A DNA stretch of 64,000 bases from Vibrio maritimus (GTDB taxonomy: Bacteria; Pseudomonadota; Gammaproteobacteria; Enterobacterales; Vibrionaceae): the NCBI GenBank assembly GCA_000755425.1, contig BBMT01000002.1:310001-374000 (forward strand), given 5' to 3'. The translations under genes were made by a program, and so were the position numbers. Shown piece after piece: positions 19,026-28,146 of the stretch (position 1 is its first letter; the number at the start of each line of letters is the position of its first letter). The notes beneath the pieces are model-generated. The model searched no databases. It saw only the letters and a list, made by a program, of their open reading frames with translations, and was not told the DNA's origin.

Positions 19026-19475
19026 ATGAACAAGTTAAGTCTAATTATTGGTGCCTGTTTGATGATGCTAAGCTCGATGAGCTTTGGCTACTACTGTGAT
19101 CAAGAAGCGGAAGGTGCTGTTGTCGGTGCCGTCGATGGTGCGGTTACAGGTGCGATTGTTGGCGGCATTGTTGATGGCAGTGACGGTGCAAAAACGGGAG
19201 CCTTGATTGGCGGCGGCGCTGGTGCGGTTGGCGGTGCAATTGATGGCGCGTATTATGAAGCTGAGTGCGAAGTAGCGACCGATGTGATCATTGAAGATGA
19301 GTACATCGCAGAAGAATACTTGGCCGAAGAGTATATCGAAGAAGAGTACATTGCCGAAGAAGTGGTGGCAGAAGAGATCATTGAAGAAGAGTACATCGCG
19401 GAAGAGATAGTCGAGGAGCAAATCGAAGAGGACTATCTTGAAGAGGCGTATGACGATGATGTCTACGATTACTAG
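19026..19475 (+). CDS. Glycine-zipper protein with acidic pentad-repeat tail
   Basis: 149 residues, no family recognised for the whole. A signal peptide (about 1-21) is followed by a glycine-zipper region (30-74; repeated Gly and Ala with GAVTGAIVGGIVDG and GALIGGGAGAVGGAIDG), of the kind found in small envelope proteins. The tail from 92 to 131 is eight consecutive five-residue units of the form E-(Y/I/V)-(I/L/V)-(A/E)-E, then a degenerate acidic end rich in Asp and Tyr. The units use varied codons, so this is not a recent DNA duplication. Two or three cysteines (24, 81) lie outside the repeat. It follows the SDR gene by 9 bases. Confidence 0.75.
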   Translation: MNKLSLIIGACLMMLSSMSFGYYCDQEAEGAVVGAVDGAVTGAIVGGIVDGSDGAKTGALIGGGAGAVGGAIDGAYYEAECEVATDVIIEDEYIAEEYLAEEYIEEEYIAEEVVAEEIIEEEYIAEEIVEEQIEEDYLEEAYDDDVYDY

Positions 19476-19524
19476 TTCGCACTGACTGTCACCTAATGAA
19501 CAGTCACCGAGTGAACCGTAAACT

Positions 19525-19551
19525 AAAAAGAGAGCCGTTAGGCTCTCTTTT
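19525..19551. terminator. Terminator between the glycine-zipper and TPR genes
   Basis: AAGAGAGCC-GTTA-GGCTCTCTT with A and T runs on either side; it serves both convergent genes. Confidence 0.85.
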
Positions 19552-19577
19552 GCTATCTATTGTTTGTCTTCTATGGC

Positions 19578-21290
19578 TTACAAACGAGCAAGCCCTTCAA
19601 GCAGCTTGTTCTTAATCGCGGGGCTGGAGATAAACGCACCTAGGTAGCGCTCTTCATTGCCCTCAAAGTCAGGACGGATCTGCAGCATCTCTTTGTAGCT
19701 GGCTTGCGCTTGTTTGAACTCGCCTTTGTACACCTGAATCACAGCTTTCAGCATCGGTACCCAGAATAGGCGGCGTAGCGACAGCTTACTGATGGATTTT
19801 TCCGCGCCGTCAAAGTCGTCTTGCATGATTTTGTGCACCACAGAAACTAGTGAGAACCATGGTGGGCGGAATGGGTTAAGCGCTTTGGAGTTTTCTAGAA
19901 GCTCAAGGCCGCGTTCAAACTCTCCCGCCATGCACAATGCCCAGCCACACAGGCCAATTTGATAAGCGGCATTCGGGTTGATCGCGAGTACTTTATCAAC
20001 GGTTTCGATAATGCCGCTGACATCGTCTTTTAGCTGATACGCCATCAGCATCGCCATTTGGGCTTCTTGGTTGCTTGGCTCAAGCTCCACGGCACGACGT
20101 GCGTGATTCAGACCGGTTTCTACGGCATTGTCCACTTGCCCCATACCTAGCATTTCGGCATCGAAATAGAGCACAGCGAGCATCGCATGTAGCAGGGCAA
20201 TATCCGGTTCGTTTTGTACCGCGCTTAGTAGTGCCTGCATCGCTTGCAGATGGGTATCTTCGGTCAACGTCATGAGATAGTGACGGTAGCGCAAGGTCGC
20301 TTCGTACGTCGACAGATGCTCAATCTTTTTCTGATTACAGCTGGCGTAGATCTCACGATGGATAATGCCAAAGCTTGAAGCAAGCTCAGCGACGATTTCA
20401 GCGATGATGTCATCTTGCACAGAGAAAAGATCGTCGGTGGCTAAATCGCAGGTGTACTTCTCAGCCCAGACTTGCTCACCGCTGTCAGTGCGATAAAGCT
20501 TGGCGTAAATGCGTACCTTGTTGCCAAGAGCTTGCATAGTGCCCGAGGTGATAAAAGAGACATTGAGTTTTTCGCCCAGACCTTTTACGTCAGCAGAGGT
20601 GCGAGGGTCGATATTGGTGTCACCCAGCGCGTGCATCGATACCACTTTAAGCATGTCAAAACGAGCCAGCTCAGTGGCAAGCTCTTCACCAAAACCTTCG
20701 GCAAAGAAGCGCTTCTCAGCATCATCGGAGAGCGACAAAAACGGCAGTACAGTCAGAGTTGGGTTGAGCGCCTTATTGGTGTCACCCACCATTTGTGCCA
20801 GCGTGGTTGATTGACGTGCCGCTTGAGGGATCTGTGGGGTGAAAATCGGGCTATAACGACCTTTAGGGATCGATAGCACCAATGGGTCGTTTACCCCTTC
20901 CGTTAGGTAATAGGTTTCAAGTGTGCGACGAACACGCCCCGCTTGAATACGTACAATAGGGTCAGCTTGGTGATCAAAATCGGCATCACGATCAAACACC
21001 TCAGTCGCGATGGTGAACTGTTTGAGTCGATCTCCATTGCCCGCCAAAGTTTGTTCGACGACGAAAGAGAGTAACTGCTTCATCTTCGGGCTTTGGTCGA
21101 ACGCTTTACTGGAAAGAATACGATTAAGTTGATCTTTCACTCGAGTTTGATTTTCTTCGATTCGAATATCTAATGGAGCTTGTTCTGACACCGTTTCTGA
21201 CTCTCTTTTTGTAGGATCTGCGTATTTTGCCACTTTAGGACATTGAAAAATAGTAACGAGTTCACTTCTTAATGAAAAACTAGATATCAC
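19578..21290 (-). CDS. FlgO-like domain and TPR protein
   Basis: About 570 residues from GTG 21290; the start is uncertain, and in-frame GTG codons further in are possible. Domains in order: an N-terminal module around residues 50-130 (ILSSKAFDQSPKMKQLLSFVVEQTL, then DPIVRIQAGRVRRTLETYY) found at the start of many proteins annotated as adenylate cyclase or TPR regulators; a TolB/FlgO-like module (LTVLPFLSLSDDAEKRFFAEGF); then TPR-like helices to the end. No membrane segment or catalytic cyclase domain is evident. It is divergent from the BamA-like gene, and may regulate it. Function unknown to me. Confidence 0.65.
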   Translation of the reverse strand: MISSFSLRSELVTIFQCPKVAKYADPTKRESETVSEQAPLDIRIEENQTRVKDQLNRILSSKAFDQSPKMKQLLSFVVEQTLAGNGDRLKQFTIATEVFDRDADFDHQADPIVRIQAGRVRRTLETYYLTEGVNDPLVLSIPKGRYSPIFTPQIPQAARQSTTLAQMVGDTNKALNPTLTVLPFLSLSDDAEKRFFAEGFGEELATELARFDMLKVVSMHALGDTNIDPRTSADVKGLGEKLNVSFITSGTMQALGNKVRIYAKLYRTDSGEQVWAEKYTCDLATDDLFSVQDDIIAEIVAELASSFGIIHREIYASCNQKKIEHLSTYEATLRYRHYLMTLTEDTHLQAMQALLSAVQNEPDIALLHAMLAVLYFDAEMLGMGQVDNAVETGLNHARRAVELEPSNQEAQMAMLMAYQLKDDVSGIIETVDKVLAINPNAAYQIGLCGWALCMAGEFERGLELLENSKALNPFRPPWFSLVSVVHKIMQDDFDGAEKSISKLSLRRLFWVPMLKAVIQVYKGEFKQAQASYKEMLQIRPDFEGNEERYLGAFISSPAIKNKLLEGLARL

Positions 21291-21516
21291 TCGCTACTCA
21301 TACCAATATAAAAGTATGCATGCCGTTAAAATAATAATCTAAACCATAGACTTATCATCATTAACTATAGACGAGCTAAATGGTTACAGCGAGGGGGGAG
21401 GCTGACATTTTTACTAAAAAGTGCCGCTAACTCAGTGGCTTTTGTTATCTAAACGTGATTATTATGTAACTATCTATACCCAGTAATATTGTGCATTTTG
21501 CGTGCAAGGAGAGGTC

Positions 21517-22653
21517 ATGGAAAAGACGAATGGTAGGATAATTCTGGCAGCAATTTCAGCCTTGTGTGTTTCTTCAAATGTAGGGGCGATGCAGCAATTC
21601 ATCGATCCCAAAGACGGTATGTTCGATGCCAGCCAATGGGTGTTGGACAATGCCATTGGTTTTATGCCTGTGCCTATTATCATCACCGATCCTGCAGTTG
21701 GCGTCGGTGGTGGTGCAGCATTGTTGTTTTTCCATGAGTCTGAAAAGCGCAAGCAGCTTCGTGAAGAAAACCCTGATGAAGTGGTTGGATTACCACCTAG
21801 CGTAACAGCGGTCGCAGCCGCGGGAACTGAAAATGGCTCTTGGCTTACCGGCGCGTTTCACTTTGGTTCTTGGCAGGAAGATACTTGGCGTTACCAAGGC
21901 GGCCTGTTTTACGGCTCGTTTAACTTAAAGTATTACGCTGGTGATGTACCGTTCGATTTCAACATCGATGGCCTCTACTTTATGCAAGATATTGATTATC
22001 GAGTTGCCGGCAGTAATTGGTTTGTTGGTGCGAAATACTCACTCCTTTCTTCAAAAAGCACCTTTGATTTGGGCTTTGATATCCCGGGTATCCCACCGAT
22101 TGATTTTGATCTCGAAGACGCTGGTGTTGAACTAAAAGTGACTTATGACAGTCGCGATACAATTTTCACCCCCAATGACGGCCTAAAAGCGAAATTCAGT
22201 ACTGACTTCCACAATACAGCCTTTGGCGGTGATGTGGACTATCAAAAAGCGCGAGCTCAGGTGAATTACTTTGCGCCAGTGCGAGATGATCTCATCATTG
22301 GTGTGCGGGGCGACTATCAAACGGTGAGTGACGATGCACCATACTATGCACGTCCTTTTATCAACATGCGTGGTATCGCCGCGATGCGCTACCAAGGTCA
22401 AGATATGGCATTGGCTGAGATTGAGGCCCGCTATGATGTGACGCCACGTTGGTCGATTGTTGGATTTACCGGAACGGGTAAAGCGGTTGAAGATGGTCAG
22501 AGCTTTTCTGACGCGGAGTATCAAAGCGTTGTCGGTGGAGGTTTTCGCTATCTAGTAGCGCGCCAGCTCAACATGAGAGTGGGTGTCGATGCAGCGAAAG
22601 GTCCAGAAGAGTGGGCGTACTATATTACAGTCGGTCATGCTTGGCAGTTGTAG
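21517..22653 (+). CDS. BamA/TamA-like outer-membrane barrel without POTRA domains
   Basis: 378 residues from ATG 21517, which follows AAGGAG by five bases. A signal peptide (NGRIILAAISALCVSSNVGA) leads to a region with VPIIITDPAVGVGGGAALLFF and then a barrel with the surface-antigen pattern VTYDSRDTIFTPNDGLKAKF, as in BamA/TamA family barrels. There are no POTRA repeats, so it is a barrel-only member; the length supports about 12-16 strands. The C-terminus is WQL rather than F. Substrate or partner unknown. It is divergent from the FlgO/TPR gene and convergent with the MFS gene. Confidence 0.75.
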   Translation: MEKTNGRIILAAISALCVSSNVGAMQQFIDPKDGMFDASQWVLDNAIGFMPVPIIITDPAVGVGGGAALLFFHESEKRKQLREENPDEVVGLPPSVTAVAAAGTENGSWLTGAFHFGSWQEDTWRYQGGLFYGSFNLKYYAGDVPFDFNIDGLYFMQDIDYRVAGSNWFVGAKYSLLSSKSTFDLGFDIPGIPPIDFDLEDAGVELKVTYDSRDTIFTPNDGLKAKFSTDFHNTAFGGDVDYQKARAQVNYFAPVRDDLIIGVRGDYQTVSDDAPYYARPFINMRGIAAMRYQGQDMALAEIEARYDVTPRWSIVGFTGTGKAVEDGQSFSDAEYQSVVGGGFRYLVARQLNMRVGVDAAKGPEEWAYYITVGHAWQL

Positions 22654-22664
22654 CGTAAAATAGA

Positions 22665-22693
22665 AAAGAGCTGGAGTACTAGTCCAGCTCTTT
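22665..22693. terminator. Terminator between BamA-like and MFS genes
   Basis: AAAGAGCTGGA-GTACTAG-TCCAGCTCTTT, a perfect 11-bp stem with A and T tails, serving both convergent genes. Confidence 0.88.
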
Positions 22694-22708
22694 AGTTTTG
22701 ACTCAAGG

Positions 22709-23885
22709 CTATTTACGTTTAAACAATAACGTCGCAAAGGCAAATACTAGCGTCACGATAATGCTCGCAGCGCAGTAATCGACAACCGAGACAAAACCGC
22801 CAGCATCAATCAACTGACCCGCAATGTAAGTACCTACTCCGAAGCCAATGGCCATGGCAAACATAAGGATGCCTTGAGTCAGAGCTGGTGAGCTTGGGCT
22901 CAGCTCTTCAGCAATCGCTGGAATAACCATATCAAACCAAGATATCGCTTGCATAAGCAGTACTATCAGCAAGATAGGAACTAGGCTTGGAACATTTGTG
23001 CCTATTGCTAGCCACAAGCCAATCGAGGTCACAGCGTAGCAAGCTAGTGACACCATCCAGATGATGTAAGGACTGCTCTTTTCGGCAAGGCGGCCTGCCG
23101 GCTCTAAAAGCAACATAGTCAACACCGCCGAGCCAGCTAAGCCAAAGGCTGAATGTCCAAGATCGACATTGAACACCTCTTTGATGATGATTGGCCCTGT
23201 TTCCATCAAGTTACTAGCAGTAAACATGGAAATGAACACGGTTGCAAGAACATCACAAATGCAATGGCAGTGCGCTTGTTGCTGTTCTTCGTCAGTGATT
23301 CATCGTCGCTTTGTTGCTCGGCCTCAGGCACTTCCACTTTCGGTGGTGGTGCAATAAATACAGTAACAATAGAAACACAGACCAATGCCATCAGCATCAG
23401 CAGCTTTTGTTCACTAGTCCAACCTAATAGGCTCACCACGCCGAGGAGCGAACCTGCAATCACCACGCCCAAAAACTGGAATTGAAATAGGCGACTTAGT
23501 CCACGCGCTTGCTCGTTTTCTGGCAGAGAATTTAGAACAAATGTTGGGTTCAATACCAACTGAGAGACGGTACCAATACCGATGGCCAGTCCGACTAACA
23601 GGTAGGTGTAGGTTTCAGTCTGCGCAAAATAGAGCAGTACCAGCGAAAGTAGGTGAGAGAACAACGCTACTTTTTGCATCTGGCGGTGGATGCCATATTT
23701 ATCGGCGAGCCAACCGATGAGCGGTGCGCTGATACCAAACAGGCCAATCAGAGACATTACGCTACCCATAAGAGCGCCGCTGCCTGTGCGTTCGATAATA
23801 AGCGGTGTCAGCATCAGGCAATGCCCGCCCACTGAACCACGCCGTTTGACATCTGTGCGATGTACCAAGGTTTAAAAGTTTTCAT
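22709..23885 (-). CDS. MFS transporter (two frameshifts)
   Basis: 392-residue major facilitator once repaired, start ATG 23885 (MKTFKPWYIAQMSNGVVQWAG). About 12 hydrophobic segments; the loop after helix 2 reads GWLADKYGIHRQ, the MFS signature A pattern. A charged linker (KVEVPEAEQQSDDESLTK) separates the two halves. Breaks: near 23817 (CCC reads CC, before LMLTPLII) and near 23245 (GG reads G, in MFLATVFISMF). The substrate cannot be predicted. There is no regulator next to it, and the 336-base gap to prfC (23886-24221) shows no recognisable element besides presumed promoters. Confidence 0.85.
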
Positions 23886-24221
23886 GGAGTGTTCCCCAAA
23901 TTGAAGACCTTAAGGTCAAAACGAAATGAAATTGCGATAGGTAAAAGCACAGGAAAATGATCTTATTTATCGAAACTCGGTTTACGGCAAAAAGTATATG
24001 GGAGGCGATTTAGGTTGAGCAGTGTGTAACTCGTTGTTACTTAAGAAGAGAAAGTAAGTTACTGAGTCGTTGAGTGGTTAGTCATTGTTTGAGGGAAACT
24101 AGTGATTGAGAATCGAAGCCAGATCGGTGAAAATAGCGCCCATTATTTTTTCGACGCCTTCGAGTAGCGGTTGGGTCAATACCTTCAAACGCTATTCTAC
24201 AAATCAAGAAGATCGAGATTC

Positions 24222-25811
24222 ATGTCAAATCCTCAATTTTTGCAACAAGTTTCTAAGCGTAGAACGTTTGCGATCATCTCTCACCCGGATGCGGGTAAAA
24301 CCACCATTACTGAAAAAGTACTGTTATTCGGAAACGCGATTCAGAAAGCAGGTACAGTAAAAGGCCGTGGCAGTGCACAGCACGCGAAATCGGACTGGAT
24401 GGAAATGGAAAAAGAGCGTGGTATCTCGGTAACAACTTCCGTGATGCAGTTCCCATACAACGACTGCTTGGTTAACCTTCTTGATACCCCGGGACACGAA
24501 GACTTCTCGGAAGATACCTATCGTACACTGACGGCGGTTGACTCTTGCTTGATGGTTATCGATGCTGCCAAAGGTGTCGAGGATCGTACTCGTAAGCTGA
24601 TGGAAGTTACCCGTCTTCGCGATACGCCTATCGTTACCTTCATGAACAAACTCGACCGTGACGTTCGCGATCCAATGGAAGTATTGGACGAAGTAGAAAG
24701 CGAACTTGGTATGATGTGTGCACCAATCTCTTGGCCAATTGGTTGTGGTAAAGAGTTTAAGGGTGTCTATCACATCCACCGTGACGAAACGATTCTTTAT
24801 GAATCTGGTCATGGTCACGAAATCCAAGAAGTGCGCATCATCAAAGGTCTTGATAACCCAGATCTTGATGAAGCAGTGGGCGCTGATCTTGCTGAAAGTG
24901 TACGTGAAGAGCTTGAGTTAGTAATGGGCGCATGCCCTGAGTTTGATCTTGAGTCATTCCTAAAAGGTGAACTAACACCAGTTTACTTCGGTACCGCTCT
25001 TGGTAACTTCGGTGTTGACCACATGCTAGATGGTCTGACTAAGTGGGCGCCAGCACCACAAACACGTCAAGCGAACGAGCGTGACGTTGAAGCAACAGAA
25101 GACAAGTTCTCTGGTTTCGTGTTCAAGATCCAAGCAAACATGGATCCTAAACACCGTGACCGTATCGCCTTCATGCGAATCGTATCGGGTACCTACAAAC
25201 AAGGTATGAAGATGAACCACGTTCGTACAGGTAAAAACGTTAGCATCTCTGACGCAGTAACCTTTATGGCGGGTGACCGTGCGCGCGCAGAAAATGCGTA
25301 CGCGGGTGATATCATCGGTCTTCACAACCACGGCACTATCCAGATTGGTGACACCTTCACTCAAGGTGAATCACTGAAGTTCTCTGGTATTCCAAACTTC
25401 GCACCGGAACTGTTCCGTCGCATTCGTCTAAAAGATCCATTGAAGCAGAAGCAGCTACTGAAAGGTCTGGTTCAGCTATCAGAAGAAGGTGCAGTACAGG
25501 TATTCCGTCCACTACAAAACAACGATCTGATCGTTGGTGCGGTTGGTGTACTTCAGTTTGACGTGGTAGTTGCGCGTCTGAAGTCTGAGTACAACGTTGA
25601 AGCAATCTACGAGAGCGTTAACGTTGCGACTGCGCGCTGGATTGAGTGTGACGACGACAAGAAGCTAGAAGAGTTCAAGCGTAAAAACCAAACCAACCTA
25701 GCGTTGGATGGTGGCGACAACCTAAGCTATGTTGCACCGACAATGGTGAACCTGAACTTAGCGCAAGAGCGTTTCCCAGATATTAAGTTCCGTGCGACGC
25801 GTGAGCATTAA
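24222..25811 (+). CDS. prfC: Peptide chain release factor 3
   Basis: RF3 is the GTPase that recycles RF1/RF2 from the ribosome after termination. The intact frame from ATG 24222 is 529 aa, the E. coli length, starting [17 protein letters not shown]. GTPase motifs: SHPDAGKTT (P-loop), [12 protein letters not shown], and FMNKLDRD. The [22 protein letters not shown] switch region is typical. The frame extends upstream to 24171 but the chosen start matches the family. Confidence 0.96.
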   Translation: MSNPQFLQQVSKRRTFAIISHPDAGKTTITEKVLLFGNAIQKAGTVKGRGSAQHAKSDWMEMEKERGISVTTSVMQFPYNDCLVNLLDTPGHEDFSEDTYRTLTAVDSCLMVIDAAKGVEDRTRKLMEVTRLRDTPIVTFMNKLDRDVRDPMEVLDEVESELGMMCAPISWPIGCGKEFKGVYHIHRDETILYESGHGHEIQEVRIIKGLDNPDLDEAVGADLAESVREELELVMGACPEFDLESFLKGELTPVYFGTALGNFGVDHMLDGLTKWAPAPQTRQANERDVEATEDKFSGFVFKIQANMDPKHRDRIAFMRIVSGTYKQGMKMNHVRTGKNVSISDAVTFMAGDRARAENAYAGDIIGLHNHGTIQIGDTFTQGESLKFSGIPNFAPELFRRIRLKDPLKQKQLLKGLVQLSEEGAVQVFRPLQNNDLIVGAVGVLQFDVVVARLKSEYNVEAIYESVNVATARWIECDDDKKLEEFKRKNQTNLALDGGDNLSYVAPTMVNLNLAQERFPDIKFRATREH

Positions 25812-25831
25812 TGCTGGTTGATTGAATGGGA

Positions 25832-25857
25832 AAGCCGCTCGGGAGAGCGGCTTTTTT
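25832..25857 (+). terminator. Terminator after prfC
   Basis: AAGCCGCTC-GGGA-GAGCGGCTT followed by T6, 20 bases after the stop. Confidence 0.9.
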
Positions 25858-25885
25858 GGTTGGAGTGTGGGGCAGTTAAGAGCCT

Positions 25886-26024
25886 ACCCCTCCTAGCCTC
25901 CCCTTATTAAGGGGAGGAACTACTGGCTCGCTAGCGCGTCGCCTGACTATAGTTGTTCAGCGATGCGACGATAGGAGCGAGCCCGAGGTTCTCCCCCTTA
26001 ATAAGGGGGAGTTAGAGGGGGTAA
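25886..26024. repeat. Nested palindromic intergenic element, copy B
   Basis: 139 bp, between the prfC terminator and the 3' end of the nucleoside permease gene. Same layout as copies A and C. The right half (ACGATAGGAGCGAGCCCGAG and the following CCCCCTTAATAAGGGGG palindrome) is identical to copy C. The middle loop differs between copies, and both stem sides keep their pairing. Confidence 0.88.
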
Positions 26025-26045
26025 ACGCGAAGCGTTAGCAGCGCT

Positions 26046-27010
26046 CTACTCACGCTCCTTAGTATAAGGCACCCCAATCGCCTTAGGCGCCACCGCCTTA
26101 CCAATAAACCCAGCCAACAAGAACACCGTCAACACATACGGAATTGCTTCAATCGCCTGTACAGGAATTGGGAAGTCGCCAATCGATACACCCTGCATAC
26201 GAATCGCCAATGCATCCAAGAAGCCAAACAGCAAACATGCACCCATTGCCGTAAACGGACGCCACTTACCAAAGATAAGCGCAGCTAGAGCCATATAGCC
26301 CTTACCCGCACTCATGTTTGGAATGAACTGCGCCGTTTGTGCAACCGACAAGTAAACGCCGCCGATACCAACTAAGACGCCACAAATAGCGACCGCAGCA
26401 TAACGCATACGAACTACTGATATACCTGCGGTATCAACGGCTGATGGCGATTCACCCACAGCGCGTAGACGAAGCCAAAGCGTGTCTTGAACAGTAGGTA
26501 CCAACAAGCTGGGACGATGAAGACCACCATGTAAACCAGAATCGAGTGGCCGCTGATAAGCTCTGAATAAAGCAGACCAAGCACAGGTACATCCGCTACC
26601 GCATCCGCACCCGGGAAGGTGATAGGCGCAAAGCGTGCATCGCCTGAAAGTGCTGGTGTTTGGCCACCTTGTTGGAACCAGTGGCGGCCAAGGGTAATGG
26701 TGAGACCGGCCGCAAGGATGTTGATCGCCATACCACTGACCACCTGATCGCCGCGGTGGGTGATCGAGGCAAAACCGTGGAGTAGGGCAAGTAATACCGA
26801 CACGCCAATACCGGCAAACAGACCAAGCCAAGCTGAGCCGGTGACATGTGCTGTCGCAGCGCCAGCAAAGGCTGCCGCCAGAAGCTTGCCTTCTAGGGCT
26901 ATATTAACGATACCCGAGCGTTCACAAAACATACCGGCAAGTGAGGCTAGGATAAGTGGAGTTGCCACACGTAGCGTGGCATCAAGCATGAGAATAATCG
27001 TTTCAAACAT
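26046..27010 (-). CDS. Nucleoside-type ABC transporter permease 2 (one-base frameshift)
   Basis: Inner-membrane subunit of a BMP-type importer (branched-chain-amino-acid permease family, as in B. subtilis YufQ/NupQ). Repaired length 321 aa, start ATG 27010 (MFETIILMLDATLRVATPL), two bases after the stop of the upstream permease. Motifs include FCERSGIVNIALEGKLL near the N-terminus and RLRAVGESPSAVDTAGI, the family EAA-like loop, plus FIPNMSAGKGYMALAALIFG. The break is near 26474 (CC reads C, after KTRFG). The frame seen upstream of the break at 26490-26831 is not genuine. It is the last gene of the operon. Confidence 0.88.
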
Positions 27011-27012
27011 AA

Positions 27013-28146
27013 TCAAGCGACTCCTTTCTCTGCTTGTTGCTCAGCTTGTTTTTTGCCGAACAGTTTGAGGTAGGTTCTCTCTAGAGAAGGGCGGAACATG
27101 TGCTCAAGTGCACCAGAGAATAGGATCACCAAGCCTTGCAGTACCACAACGATGTTTCGGTCAACACCGTACTCAAAGCTCAGCTCTGCACCACCTTGGT
27201 ATAGGAAGCCGAACAATAAGCTTGCGAGCAGTACACCTACCGGGTGGTTACGACCCATAAGTGCTACGGCGATACCGGTAAAGCCAAAGCCCTCAACGAA
27301 GTTCAGCTTGATTTGGTGTAGCTCACCTTGAAGAACGTTGAGGCCAAAGAAGCCAGCCAGCATGCCCGAGATAAGCATGGTCAAGATGATGATCTTCACA
27401 TACTTTATGCCTGCGTAATCAGCAGCCGATGGGTTAGAGCCCACAGAGCGGATTTCGTAGCCCCAGCGTGAGTGCCACATCAGTAGCCACACAAACACAC
27501 AGCACAAAAGAGCAAAGATAAAGCTCAGGTTCATTGGGCTTGGTGCCATTTCAATCCCAACAACCGCGAGGATCTCATGCATCTTTGGTAGCCAGCTTGA
27601 AGCTGCAAAGACACGGCTTTCTGTTGCCATTGTCGTTTCTGGCTTGAGGATATCGACCAACAAGTACGCCATCAAAGAAGAGGCGATAAAGTTAAACATG
27701 ATGGTGGTAATAACGATGTGTGAGCCGCGTTTGGCTTGTAAGTAAGCAGGGATAAACGCCCACGCTGCGCCAAATAAGCCACCAACAACAATCGCTACTG
27801 GAAACACAATATACCAAGGGGCATATTCGCCTAAGGTGAGACAGATAAGACCGACACCGAGGCCGCCAATGTAAGCCTGACCTTCGCCACCGATGTTAAA
27901 CAAACCCGCATGAAACGCGACGGCAACAGCAAGACCGGTAAAGATAAAGCCTGTGGCGTAATACATGGTGTAGCCGAAGCCCTCGGCATAACCAAAGGCG
28001 CCCGTCCACATCACTTTTGCGGCATCAATCGGATTGATGTCGATATACATAAACAGCAGGGCAGACACTAGGAATGCCACCAACACGTTAATCGCTGGTA
28101 GCAGAGCCACGGTTACCCAAGCTGGAACTTTTGCTTGCTCATGCAC
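27013..28146 (-). CDS. Nucleoside-type ABC transporter permease 1
   Basis: 377-residue intact permease with about 10 membrane helices. Family stretches: YYATGFIFTGLAVAVAFHAGLFNIGGEGQ (split here by the usual helix break), RGSHIVITTIMFNFIA, and IRSVGSNPSAADYAGIKY, the loop that contacts the ATPase. Probable start GTG 28146; it overlaps the stop of the ATPase gene by 8 bases, and its own stop is 2 bases from the next permease, so the three are translationally coupled. Substrates of this group are purine and pyrimidine nucleosides. Confidence 0.88.
   Translation of the reverse strand: MHEQAKVPAWVTVALLPAINVLVAFLVSALLFMYIDINPIDAAKVMWTGAFGYAEGFGYTMYYATGFIFTGLAVAVAFHAGLFNIGGEGQAYIGGLGVGLICLTLGEYAPWYIVFPVAIVVGGLFGAAWAFIPAYLQAKRGSHIVITTIMFNFIASSLMAYLLVDILKPETTMATESRVFAASSWLPKMHEILAVVGIEMAPSPMNLSFIFALLCCVFVWLLMWHSRWGYEIRSVGSNPSAADYAGIKYVKIIILTMLISGMLAGFFGLNVLQGELHQIKLNFVEGFGFTGIAVALMGRNHPVGVLLASLLFGFLYQGGAELSFEYGVDRNIVVVLQGLVILFSGALEHMFRPSLERTYLKLFGKKQAEQQAEKGVA

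Noticed and set aside
26490..26831. Reading frame on the minus strand upstream of the permease break
   Set aside because: It lies in the wrong frame over the N-terminal half of the permease, is rich in Arg, Pro and Trp, and only its part after the break encodes the permease.
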